DNA from: Bailinhaonella thermotolerans
GTDB lineage: Bacteria; Actinomycetota; Actinomycetes; Streptosporangiales; Streptosporangiaceae
Assembly (NCBI RefSeq): GCF_003594875.1
Contig: NZ_QZEY01000001.1
Coordinates: 868,001-932,000, forward strand
DNA: 64,000 nt
Direction: 5' to 3'
The number at the start of each line of letters is the position of its first letter. The stretch's first letter is position 1. The notes beneath the pieces are model-generated. The model did not search any database and was not told the DNA's origin. It saw only the letters and a list, made by a program, of their open reading frames with translations. The position numbers and the translations under genes were made by a program. Shown in pieces: positions 43,061 to 52,929 of this stretch.

Positions 43061-44734
43061 TCAGCCCCGGGAGACGATCGAGAACTGCTCGTTGCTCAGC
43101 GGGTCGGTCTTGAAGCCCTGGACGTCCTTGGCCAGGCCGACGTACGACTTGTTGTGGACGTAGGGCACGCCCGGCACGAAGTCGCTGATCATCTTGTTGG
43201 CTTCCTTGTAGAGCTCGACGCGCTTGGCGGGGTCGGGCTCGGCCTCCGCCTTGGCGAGGATGTCGAAGATCTCCTTGTTACGGAAACCGTAGCGCGGGTT
43301 GAACTGCTGGAAGAAGGTGCCGATGAAGTTGTCGGCGTCCGCGAAGTCGGCGTTCCAGCCCAGGAGGAAGATGCCCGCCTGGCCCTGATCGACCTTCTCC
43401 AGGTAGTCCGGGTTCCACGGGTAGGTCTTCGTGGTGACCTTGAAGCCGACGGCCTCGAGGTCGGACTTGAAGGCCTGGAAGTTGGCCGCGGGGTCCGGCA
43501 TGTAGGGCCGGGAGACCTTCGTCGGGTACCAGAACTCCAGGGAGAGGTCGGTGACGCCCGACTCCTTGATGAGCTGCTTGGCCTTCTCGGGGTTGTAGTC
43601 GTACTTGGTGACGGCGTCGTTGTAGCCCTCGATCGCCGGCGGCATCCACTGGTGCGCGACCTCGGAGCCCGGCGGGTACTTGGCCTTGACCAGGCCGTCA
43701 CGGTTGAGGGCGTGGGCGATGGCCTGCCGGATCTTGGGGTTGTCCAGCGGCTTCTTCTTCTGGTTGAAGCCGACGTAGCCCACGTTGAGCGCCGCGCGCT
43801 CCTGGACCTGGAAGCCGGCGGCCTTCATCGTCTCGACGTCGGCGGGCTCGACCTGGTCGAAGCCGTCGATCTCGCCGCTCTCCAGGGCCTGGCGGCGGGC
43901 CGGGCCGTCGCCGATCGCGCGGAAGACGATCGTCTTGATCTTGGCCTTCTCGCCGTGGTAGCCGTCGAAGCGCTCCAGCGTGAGCTTGTCGCCGCGCTGC
44001 CAGGAGACGAACTTGTAGGCGCCGGTGCCGACCGGGTTCTCGGTGGAGAACTTGCCGGTGTAGTTCGGGGCGTCGCCCTTCATCTCGACCGTGTCGCCGT
44101 ACTTCTTCACCGCGTCCATGCTGACCATGGCGAAGGAGGGCAGGGCCAGGACGGAGATGAAGCTCGCCGAGGGGTTGGTGAGGGTGATGACGACCTTGTC
44201 GTCGGCCTTGGCCTCACACGACTTGTAGAGGCTCGGGCCGAGGTCCTCGCTCTCGTTCTTCTTGAAGCCGCCCATGGTGGTCTGCCAGTAGGTGGAGACC
44301 GCGGGGTTCTGCTGGGCGCCGGTGAAGTTGTACCAGCGCTCGAAGTTGTCGCAGACGGACTTGGCGTTGAAGTCGGTGCCGTCGTGGAACTTCACGCCCT
44401 TCTTGAGCGTGAACTCCCAGGTCTTGCTGTCCTTGGTGTCCCACTGGGTCGCGAGCGCCGGCACGATCTTGGTGCCGCCGGCCTCGGTGCCCACCAGCCC
44501 CTCGTAGATCTGACGGGTCACACGGAACGTCTCGCCGTCGCTCGCGTAGGAGCTGTCGAGGACCTTGGGCTGGTCGGAGAGCGCCCAGACGAAGACGTCC
44601 TTGGTCCCCGAGCCGCCGCCGGCCTTGTTGCCCCCACCGCTCTGCCCGCCGCCGCCACACGCCGCCGCGAGCGCGAGGGCGCCGCCCAGTGCGAGCGCGG
44701 TCAGCGCGCGCACGGGCCCCCTGCGTCGATGCAT
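43061..44734 (-). CDS. Peptide-binding lipoprotein OppA/DppA (system 1)
   Basis: A 557-residue solute-binding lipoprotein, SBP family 5. The signal peptide ends in the lipobox LAAAC (about residue 26), followed by a Gly/Ser/Lys linker. SBP5 blocks include RVTRQIYEGLVG, KTWEFTLKKGVKFHDGTDFNAKSV, ETMKAAGFQVQERAALNVGYVG and PGVPYVHNKSYVGLAKDVQGF. The ATG at 44734 follows GGTGGGAG; an ATG four codons earlier is possible. First gene of the operon; a 7-bp hairpin (44758-44777) lies in its leader. Substrate class is peptides or similar compounds. Confidence 0.94.
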   Translation of the reverse strand: MHRRRGPVRALTALALGGALALAAACGGGGQSGGGNKAGGGSGTKDVFVWALSDQPKVLDSSYASDGETFRVTRQIYEGLVGTEAGGTKIVPALATQWDTKDSKTWEFTLKKGVKFHDGTDFNAKSVCDNFERWYNFTGAQQNPAVSTYWQTTMGGFKKNESEDLGPSLYKSCEAKADDKVVITLTNPSASFISVLALPSFAMVSMDAVKKYGDTVEMKGDAPNYTGKFSTENPVGTGAYKFVSWQRGDKLTLERFDGYHGEKAKIKTIVFRAIGDGPARRQALESGEIDGFDQVEPADVETMKAAGFQVQERAALNVGYVGFNQKKKPLDNPKIRQAIAHALNRDGLVKAKYPPGSEVAHQWMPPAIEGYNDAVTKYDYNPEKAKQLIKESGVTDLSLEFWYPTKVSRPYMPDPAANFQAFKSDLEAVGFKVTTKTYPWNPDYLEKVDQGQAGIFLLGWNADFADADNFIGTFFQQFNPRYGFRNKEIFDILAKAEAEPDPAKRVELYKEANKMISDFVPGVPYVHNKSYVGLAKDVQGFKTDPLSNEQFSIVSRG

Positions 44735-44798
44735 CTCCCACCTCATGAACTCGTAAAGGCCGGGTGACTTCCCGGCCTACGTCCCCCACTTGGTATCA

Positions 44799-44939
44799 AA
44801 TGCTGGACAGCCACCGGTCCCGAGGTGGTAACGATTAGCGTACGACTGGCTAAAACACGTAAAACTGATGGCCAAAACGTGAAGTTGCAATGGTTCCGTC
44901 ACCCGGGCGATATCCGGCGGCGATTAAGCGTCCAGCATT
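44799..44939. repeat. Long-range 10-bp inverted repeat in the opp intergenic region
   Basis: AATGCTGGAC (44799-44808) and GTCCAGCATT (44930-44939) are perfect inverse copies about 120 nt apart. They flank the AT-richer part of the gap (44735-44961) between the two opp operons, which should hold the system 1 promoter. The -10/-35 could not be fixed. Confidence 0.5.
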
Positions 44940-44961
44940 CGAGACGGCCCGCGGAGCGCCT

Positions 44962-46037
44962 TCAGGACGTCGCGGCGGGACCGCCGCCACCCCCCGCGGG
45001 CGCCTCGGACCGCTGGTCGGAGACCTGCCGATCCGAGTCTCCCCGGGACGGCGCCGCCGCGGGGGCGTTCTCGGGGAAGTGGCACGCGACGCGGTGACCG
45101 GGGGCCAGTTCGGCCAGCGGCGGCTCCTCCTGGCGGCACACCTCCCGCGCCTTCCAGCACCGGGTGTGGAACCGGCACGCCGCGGGCGGATTGAGGGGGC
45201 TCGGCACGTCCCCCGCGAGCCGGATCCGGTCCCGCTGCCGCCGCCGCGCCGGGTCGGGCACCGGCACCGCCGACATGAGCGCGACCGTGTACGGATGCAT
45301 CGGCGTCTCGTACAGGCTCCTGCGGTCCGCCAGCTCCACGATCTTCCCCAGGTACATCACCGCGACCCGCTCGCTGATGTGCCGGACCACCGACAGGTCG
45401 TGCGCGATCACCACGTAGGTCAGGTCCAGCTCGTTCTGCAGGTCCTCCAGCAGGTTGACGACCTGGGCCTGGATGGAGACGTCCAGCGCGGACACCGGCT
45501 CGTCCGCGATGATCAGCTTGGGCCGCAGCGCCAGCGTGCGGGCGATGCCGATGCGCTGCCGCTGGCCGCCGGAGAACTCGTGCGGGTACCGGTTGTAGTG
45601 CTCGGGGCTGAGCCCGACCAGTTCCAGGATCTCCTGCACGGCCCGCTTGACCCCGTGCTCGGTCTCGATGCCCTGGATGCGGAACGGCGCGCCCACGATC
45701 GCGCCCACGGTGTGCCGCGGGTTCAGCGACGAGTACGGATCCTGGAAGATCATCTGGATGTCGCGGCGCAGCGGCCGCATCCGCCGCTGCGGCAGGCGGG
45801 TGATGTCCCGGCCGTCGAACACGATCGTGCCGCCGGTCGGGTCCAGCAGCCGGATCAGCAGCCGGCCGGTCGTGGTCTTGCCGCAGCCGGACTCCCCCAC
45901 CAGGCCCAGGGTCTCGCCGCGCGCGACGTCGAAGTCCACGCCGTCGACCGCCTTGACGGCCCCGACCTGCCGCCTCAGCAGGCCCTTGGTGATCGGGAAG
46001 TGCTTGCGCAGGCCGGTCACGGACAGCAGCGGGTCGC

Positions 46038-46041
<4 letters not shown>
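44962..46041 (-). CDS. Oligopeptide ABC transporter ATPase OppF (system 2)
   Basis: A 359-residue importer ATPase. Walker A is [20 protein letters not shown], the Q-loop [16 protein letters not shown], the signature [15 protein letters not shown], Walker [15 protein letters not shown] and the switch [10 protein letters not shown]. The OppF C-terminus has [13 protein letters not shown] and a final CHF. The tail is rich in Ala, Pro and Gly. The ATG at 46041 overlaps the stop of system 2 oppD by 4 bp. It is the last gene of the second peptide-transport operon. Confidence 0.93.
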
Positions 46042-47092
<1,051 letters not shown>

Positions 47093-47096
<4 letters not shown>

Positions 47097-48088
47097 CCCA
47101 GCCTCACCCTCGGGTCCACGACCGCGTACAGCAGGTCCACGACCAGGTTCGCGACGACGATGAAGAACGCGGCGAGCGTGGTGACGCCGAGGATCTGCGG
47201 CAGGTCGTTCTGCCGGATCGCGTCCACGGCGTACTTGCCCAGGCCCGGCAGCGAGTAGGTGCTCTCGGTCAGCACCGCCCCGCCCAGCAGCAGCCCCAGG
47301 TCCAGGCCGAACATGGTGAGCGTGGGGGTCATCGTGGCGCGCAGCGCGTGCTTGCCGATGACCGTGCGCTCGGGCAGCCCCTTGGCGCGGGCCGTGCGGA
47401 TGTAGTCCTCGCCGACCGTCTCCAGCATGGTGGCCCGGGTGAGCCGGGCGTATCCGGCGGCGAACAGGAACGCCAGCGTGACCCAGGGCAGCAGCAGGTT
47501 CCCCGCCCAGGCCGGCGGGTTCTCGGTGAACGGCACGAACACCACGCCCTCGGGCCGGATGAACGCCAGCGTGAGCAGCCCGGTGAAGAAGATCGGTAAC
47601 GAGACCCCGGCGAGCGCGGTGATCATGGCCGCCCGGTCGAACACCGTCCCCTTGCGCAGCGCGGACAGCACGCCGATCGCCACCCCGGCGACCAGCCAGA
47701 TCGCCGCGGCCCCGACGGCGAGCGACAACGTCACCGGGAACCGGTCCACCAGGTCGGGCCAGACCGCCCGCTGGTACTTGAACGAGTAGCCGAAGCACGG
47801 CGGCGGGCAGAACTCGGTGTTCGGCCCGTAGGAGTAGTCGGTGCCGGCCACGAGCCCCTTGACGAACCGGCCGTACTGCACGACCAGCGGGTCGTCCAGC
47901 CCCAGCCGCCGCTTGGTGAGCGTGATCTCCTCCGGGCTGGGGTCGCGCCCGACGTACTGCGCGGCGATCTGGTCGGTCGTCTGCCCGGCCAGCCGCGGGA
48001 CCAGGAAGAAGATGCCGAAGGTGACCATCGTCGTGATGGCCAGCAGCAGCACGGCGCCGATCACCCGGCGGACGATGTATGCGACCAC
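47093..48088 (-). CDS. Oligopeptide ABC transporter permease OppB (system 2)
   Basis: A 331-residue permease. It starts [20 protein letters not shown] and has six hydrophobic helices, with [18 protein letters not shown], the EAA loop [20 protein letters not shown] and the C-terminal DPRVRLG. It has an extra-cytoplasmic insert with two cysteines (EFCPPPCFG, about 91-99) absent from system 1. It starts with GTG and no strong ribosome site; the 191-bp gap before it holds only GCCGTACGGC repeats. Confidence 0.94.
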
Positions 48089-48279
48089 GTCTGCGGCGGG
48101 GCGCCCGGGGGTGCCGGGCGCCCGCTGCCTTCACCTGCCCCTCTGTGCTCGTGACGGGCCTCGATGACGGTCCGATGACGGGCTCTGGCGGCCCGGGGAC
48201 GGACTCCGAGGCGGGCTGCGGCCGTACGGCGGGCGGGCGCGCGCGGGCCCCCGCCCGCCGTACGGCGTGCGCCCGCCGG

Positions 48280-50046
48280 TCAGCGGAGGCTGAGGTTGGC
48301 GTAGTCGTACTCGCCGTAGGCGTAGTTGAAGTAGACGTTGGCGACCTGCGGGTTGCGGTAGAACAGGCCCTTGGAGTACTGGTACGGCACCGTGGAGGCG
48401 CGCTCCATCTGGAGCCGGTCGATCTGCCCGTAGATCTTCTCGCGCGCGGTGGTGTCCTTGGTCTTGGTCACCTGGTCGAACAGGGCGTTGATCTTCGGGT
48501 CGTCGGTCTCCTGCACGTTCGTGTTGCCCTGCGCCTTGATGGTGCGGCCGTCCACGAGCTGCTGCAGGAAGCCGAACCCGGTCGGCCAGTCGGCGTGCCA
48601 CCCGTGGAAGGAGATGCCGATCTTCTCCTTCTTCACGTAGGCCGGGGAGCCGGCGAAGTTGGTGAAGTAGCGGTCGCTCGGGAAGGACTTGATCGAGGTC
48701 TGGATCCCGATCTTCTGGAGCGACTGCTGCAGCGCCTCGGCGGCGCGCATCTCGGTCGGCCGGTCGGCCCGCGCGCTGATCTTGGTGGTGAAGCCGTTCG
48801 GCTGCCCGCACGCGGTCAGGTGCTGCTTGGCCTTGGCCAGGTCGCCCTTGTGGCCCGGCGTCGGGTACAGGTCGAACTTCTGGTAGCCCGCGACGCTCGG
48901 CGGGAGCATCGTCGTGGCCACGTCGCCGCCAGCGATCGGGCCGCCGAACGCCGTCTGCAGCGCCACCTTGTCCGTGGCGTACTGCACGGCCTTGCGGCAC
49001 TCGATGTTGTCGAACGGCGCGATCTTCTCGTTCAGCGTGAAGTACCACAGCCGGCCGGTGAACGTGCTGTCGGCGTTCGCCTTGAGCTGCGGGTTCGCCA
49101 GGATCTTGGCCTGGGCGGCGGGGCCCACGCCGACCGCGCGGACGTCGATGTGCGCGGCGCCGGACAGCAGCCGGTTGTCGATGTCGTCCTGGTTGAGCCC
49201 GACCTGCACCTCGATCTTGTCGACGAGCTGTTTGCGGTTGGGGTCGGAGGCGGGGTCCCAGTGCGGGTTGCGGCTGAGCTGCATGCCCTTGCCCGGCTGG
49301 TACGAGTCGATCTTGTACGGCCCGCTGGCGACGATCTTCTCCAGGTACTTGGCGCCCGTGTCCTTGGCCTGCGGGACCGGCGTGGTCTGCGGGAACGTGG
49401 CCAGGTAGTCGAAGTCGGGGAACGCCTGGGTGAGCTTGAAGACGATGGTGCGGTCGTCGGGCGTCTGGATGCCCGTGAGGTTCTTCAGCTCCTTGTCCTT
49501 GTACGGGCCCTCGAACTTCTTGCCGCCGTTGTCGATGAACAGCACGAAGTAGTCCGGGCCGTTCGGCAGCACCTGGCGGTCGAACATGCGGGCGATGCCG
49601 TACTTGACGTCCTTGCTCGTGATCGGCGAGCCGTCGTCGAACTTCAGGCCCGGCTTGAGCCGGTAGGTGATGGTCTTGCCGTCGGGGCTCACCTCGCCCA
49701 GGCTCTCGGCCAGGTCGGGGACGACCTCCAGGCCCGCCGTGCCGGGCGCCGACTTGAACGTCGTGAGCTGGCGGCCGTAGACGCGCGCGAAGTTGACCGA
49801 CCAGGCGTAGTAGGTGTTCTGCGGGTCCGGGGAGTCCCAGTCCTGGGAGCTCACGAGCTTGAGCGTCCCGCCCTTCTTGTCGGACCTGTTCACCCAGTCC
49901 TTGTCCGCGGCGTTGAAGCCCGCCCCCTGCCCCTGCCCGCCGCCCGGGCCCTTGCCCTTGGCCGGGCCTCCGCCGCCGCAGGCCGAAAGGCCCACGGCCA
50001 GCGTGGCGCCGAGCGCCACCGCCGCCAGTGCGTTCTTTCTGATCAT
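48280..50046 (-). CDS. Peptide-binding lipoprotein OppA (system 2)
   Basis: A 588-residue SBP family 5 lipoprotein. The signal peptide ends in the lipobox LSAC (about residue 23), followed by a Gly/Lys-rich linker. Family blocks include PDPQNTYYAWSVNFARVYGR, KTITYRLKPGLKFDDGSPIT, SKDVKYGIARMFDR and IGISFHGWHADWPTGFGFL. It lies between oppC (upstream) and oppB (downstream) of the same system, an unusual position. Peptides or similar solutes are the likely ligands. Confidence 0.94.
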   Translation of the reverse strand: MIRKNALAAVALGATLAVGLSACGGGGPAKGKGPGGGQGQGAGFNAADKDWVNRSDKKGGTLKLVSSQDWDSPDPQNTYYAWSVNFARVYGRQLTTFKSAPGTAGLEVVPDLAESLGEVSPDGKTITYRLKPGLKFDDGSPITSKDVKYGIARMFDRQVLPNGPDYFVLFIDNGGKKFEGPYKDKELKNLTGIQTPDDRTIVFKLTQAFPDFDYLATFPQTTPVPQAKDTGAKYLEKIVASGPYKIDSYQPGKGMQLSRNPHWDPASDPNRKQLVDKIEVQVGLNQDDIDNRLLSGAAHIDVRAVGVGPAAQAKILANPQLKANADSTFTGRLWYFTLNEKIAPFDNIECRKAVQYATDKVALQTAFGGPIAGGDVATTMLPPSVAGYQKFDLYPTPGHKGDLAKAKQHLTACGQPNGFTTKISARADRPTEMRAAEALQQSLQKIGIQTSIKSFPSDRYFTNFAGSPAYVKKEKIGISFHGWHADWPTGFGFLQQLVDGRTIKAQGNTNVQETDDPKINALFDQVTKTKDTTAREKIYGQIDRLQMERASTVPYQYSKGLFYRNPQVANVYFNYAYGEYDYANLSLR

Positions 50047-50151
50047 GGTCTCGCTACACCCCTTGCTTCGTGATGGGTGGGTCGGGTACGGCGGCGCGAG
50101 TGGTCCGCCGGTCGGCGCGATGGGGTCGTGCGGCGCGGCCCGGGCCCCGGG

Positions 50152-51159
50152 TCACCGGGTCCCCCGCGGGTCCAGCGCGTCGCGCAGGCCGTCCCCGAGC
50201 AGGTTGAAGGCGAGGACGGTGATGAAGATGGCCAGGCCCGGGACCACCACGAACAGGGGGGCGACGCTGTAGAAGGGCACCGCCTGCTCCAGCATCTTCC
50301 CCCAGGTGGCGGTGGGCCGCTCGATGCCGACCCCGAGGAAGGACAGGGCCGCCTCGAACAGGATGTTCGTCGGGATCAGCAGGGTCGAATAGACGATGAT
50401 CGGCGCCACCAGGTTCGGCAGCAGCTCGCGGAAGAGGATGTAGGGGCTGCGCGCGCCCAGGCTCCTGGCCGCGTCCACGAACTCCCGCTCCCGCAGCGAG
50501 AGCGTCTGCCCGCGGATGATCCGCCCGATGTACGGCCAGCTGAAGAAGCCGATGATGAACACCAGCACGGCCAGGCGCAGCCCGTTCCCGCTGAGCCCGA
50601 ACGCCTCGTCCGGCACCACGCCGACCAGCGCGATCGCGAACAGCAGCAGCGGGAACGCCAGGAAGACGTCCATGATCCGGCTGATCAGCGTGTCCACCCA
50701 GCCGCCGAAGTAGCCGGCGACCACGCCGAAGAACACGCCGAGCACCACCGAGACCAGCGTGGCCAGGAAGCCGATCAGCAGGGAGATGCGCGCGCCGTAC
50801 AGGATGCGGCTGAACACGTCGCGCCCGTTGACCGGCTCCACCCCCAGGGGGTGCTCCCAGCTCACCCCGGCGAAGATCCCCGACCCCTTGGGCGAGCTGA
50901 ACGTGGGGTCGATCAGCTCCTCGTTGAACTTGTCCGGCGGCCCGCCCACCACGTTCGTGATCACGGGTGCCAGGACGGCCACCACGATCAGCAGGACGAT
51001 CACGACCCCGCCGGTGATGGCCACCTTGTCGCGCCGCAGCCGCGCCCAGGCGATCTGGCCCAGCGACCGGCCCTCGATGGCCTGGCGGCCGGCTCCCTGC
51101 AGTACGGCCTCAGGCCGGGCGGAGGACTCGGTCCCGGAAACGTCGAGCGGCGCGGTCAT
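50152..51159 (-). CDS. Oligopeptide ABC transporter permease OppC (system 2)
   Basis: A 335-residue permease with the OppC N-terminal domain (SLGQIAWARLRRDKVAITGG) and six hydrophobic helices. HPLGVEPVNGRDVFSRILYGAR and the EAA loop EFVDAARSLGARSPYILFRELLPN are typical. It is the first gene of the second operon (C-A-B-D-F order), so it carries the promoter. The upstream 230-bp gap is AT-richer and contains a TTGAAG hexamer on the minus strand, but no certain -10. Confidence 0.94.
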   Translation of the reverse strand: MTAPLDVSGTESSARPEAVLQGAGRQAIEGRSLGQIAWARLRRDKVAITGGVVIVLLIVVAVLAPVITNVVGGPPDKFNEELIDPTFSSPKGSGIFAGVSWEHPLGVEPVNGRDVFSRILYGARISLLIGFLATLVSVVLGVFFGVVAGYFGGWVDTLISRIMDVFLAFPLLLFAIALVGVVPDEAFGLSGNGLRLAVLVFIIGFFSWPYIGRIIRGQTLSLREREFVDAARSLGARSPYILFRELLPNLVAPIIVYSTLLIPTNILFEAALSFLGVGIERPTATWGKMLEQAVPFYSVAPLFVVVPGLAIFITVLAFNLLGDGLRDALDPRGTR

Positions 51160-51350
51160 AGGCGACGGCCCCCTGAGATACGGATGAATCCGTACGGATG
51201 CCGCTCATGCGGCAACCCTCAAGCGGAGAATGAATCGCCTTCCGCACCTCGGCCAGACCCAAGGGGGTACCCGGGGCACGATTGTGACGGCCGCGAAACC
51301 GCACCGTGCCGATCTTGTTACTCGACGGCCGATAGTCTTCAAGATTTTTT

Positions 51351-51370
51351 CCGCCCCGGCGCCGGGGCGG
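51351..51370. terminator. GC-rich palindrome downstream of small membrane-protein gene
   Basis: A 20-bp perfect palindrome (CCGCCCCGGC and its complement) lies 20 bp after the stop of the 51390-51893 gene. TTTTTT adjoins it on the left of the plus strand, so on the minus strand it is followed by A rather than U; its use as a terminator is uncertain. Confidence 0.45.
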
Positions 51371-51389
51371 GCCGCTCAGCCGATGCCGC

Positions 51390-51893
51390 TCAGCCGATGC
51401 CGCGGCGGCGCAGAATCTCCTCGATCTCGGCCATGTCGTCGTCCACGGGCCCGCGCGGCTCGGCCTTCTTGCCCCGCACCTGCTTCGGCTCCTGGGCCGG
51501 GGCCTGGGCCGGGGATCCCGGCGCCGCGGGCCGCCCGGCGGCCTCCGCCTCGGCGGGCTCGCGCGTGCGCGCCCCCTTGCGCCCGGCGCCGCGCCGCCGC
51601 ATCACGCCGGACACGACGAACAGCACCGCGGCCAGGCCCGTCACGATGACGCCCGCCCAGGCCATCGGCGAGAACACGAACCGCGTCACGAAGCCCACCA
51701 GCGCCGTGCCCACGGTCCACAGGGTGGCGATGATCCCGGTCAGGTAGGCGGCCAGCGGCAGCAGCGACCACGCCGCGCCCCGCATCCCGGCCGCGGCCCC
51801 CCGGCGCCGCCACGCGATCCAGCTCAGCAGCAGCCCCGCCACCGTCAACCCCAGCGTCAACGGCAACCAGGCGATCTCGTTGTATCCCGGCAT
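51390..51893 (-). CDS. Three-helix membrane protein with conserved acidic tail, function unknown
   Basis: A 167-residue protein. Three hydrophobic helices (about 10-27, 41-62 and 72-97, e.g. LPLTLGLTVAGLLLSWIAW) precede a charged, Pro/Ala/Gly-rich linker and a tail DDDMAEIEEILRRRGIG that looks like a conserved interaction motif. GGAGG lies before the ATG. Family not recognised. A 14-nt tandem duplication (GCTCAGCCGATGCC type) spans its stop codon. It separates the peptide transporters from the HAD/metH pair. Confidence 0.7.
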   Translation of the reverse strand: MPGYNEIAWLPLTLGLTVAGLLLSWIAWRRRGAAAGMRGAAWSLLPLAAYLTGIIATLWTVGTALVGFVTRFVFSPMAWAGVIVTGLAAVLFVVSGVMRRRGAGRKGARTREPAEAEAAGRPAAPGSPAQAPAQEPKQVRGKKAEPRGPVDDDMAEIEEILRRRGIG

Positions 51894-52142
51894 GGCCGCC
51901 TCCCTCAGTCGTCACCCCATCCTGACACGCGGGTCCGGCCCGGCCCCTCATCCGCGGGGATGGCCGCGCCCCTAGGGGTCACCCTGTCCAACTACCCGCC
52001 CCACCTCAGGGTTCCACGCGCCGCCGCCACCCCCGGCGCTCGCGGGCCGAGGTGCGGCCCTCAGGCGGGGGCACGCCACAGGCGGGCACGGCCTCAGGCA
52101 GGGGATGGCCCCGGGCGGGGAATGGCCTCGGGCGGTACGGCC

Positions 52143-52847
52143 TCAGGCGGCGGGCCGGGAGGCGGCCAGGGCCCGGAGCCGGTCCACCGTGACCTCGGTG
52201 AGGGAGGACACCACCAGGCGGCCGGGGGCCGGGTCGATGGGCAGGAGGCTGGGGACCGCGACGACCAGGCATCCGGCGGCGGTGGCCGCGGCCACGCCGT
52301 TCGGGGAGTCCTCCAGGACGACGCAGCGGGCCGGGTCCACCCCCAGGCGCTTGGCGGCCAGCAGGTAGGGCTCGGGGTCGGGCTTGGTGAGCGTCACGTC
52401 GTCCGCGGTGACGATCGTGTCGAAGTGGTGCCGGCCGACGCTGCGCAGGACCGCGTCGGCGATGGAGCCCAGGGAGGAGGTGACCAGGCCGACGGGCACG
52501 CCGGCCGCGCGGAGGGCGACCAGCAGCTCGGGCGCGCCCGGCATCACCGCCGCGCCGCCCACCCGCAGGCGCGCCGTCATGCCCTCGTCCATCCAGGCCG
52601 CCACCGTCTCGGGGGCGACGTCGGCCCCGGAGACCTGGAGCATGTAGGCGACGGAACGGTCCATCGAGCCGCCGACGAGCTTCTCCTGGTGCTCCAGGCT
52701 CCACTCGCCGCCGAGCCGCGCCATCACCTGGGTCTCGACCTCGAACCAGACCCGCTCGGTGTCCACGAGCAGGCCGTCCATGTCGAAGAACACGGCCTCG
52801 AGCGCGTCTCCCCCGGTCTCCGGTCCCGTCGTCGCCGTGTCCGCCAC
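52143..52847 (-). CDS. HAD-superfamily phosphatase (phosphoglucomutase-like)
   Basis: A 234-residue haloacid-dehalogenase hydrolase with all four motifs: VFFDMDGLLVDTERVWF (motif I, nucleophile Asp and acid/base Asp), VGLVTSSLGSIADAVL (motif II Ser), LTKPDPEPYLLAAKRL (motif III Lys) and CVVLEDSPNGVAAATAAG (motif IV acids). The helical cap between motifs I and II marks subfamily I. The GTG at 52847 is preferred to an ATG 51 nt upstream. It follows metH on the same strand after about 80 nt. Substrate is a small phosphorylated metabolite; not determined. Confidence 0.9.
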   Translation of the reverse strand: MADTATTGPETGGDALEAVFFDMDGLLVDTERVWFEVETQVMARLGGEWSLEHQEKLVGGSMDRSVAYMLQVSGADVAPETVAAWMDEGMTARLRVGGAAVMPGAPELLVALRAAGVPVGLVTSSLGSIADAVLRSVGRHHFDTIVTADDVTLTKPDPEPYLLAAKRLGVDPARCVVLEDSPNGVAAATAAGCLVVAVPSLLPIDPAPGRLVVSSLTEVTVDRLRALAASRPAA

Positions 52848-52929
52848 TGTTCCGCCGTTCTCCCCGTGTGGCGGCGCGCCGCCGTACCGCCCGGGCATGG
52901 GGAGGCACGGCGGGGCGCCGTCGATCCGA

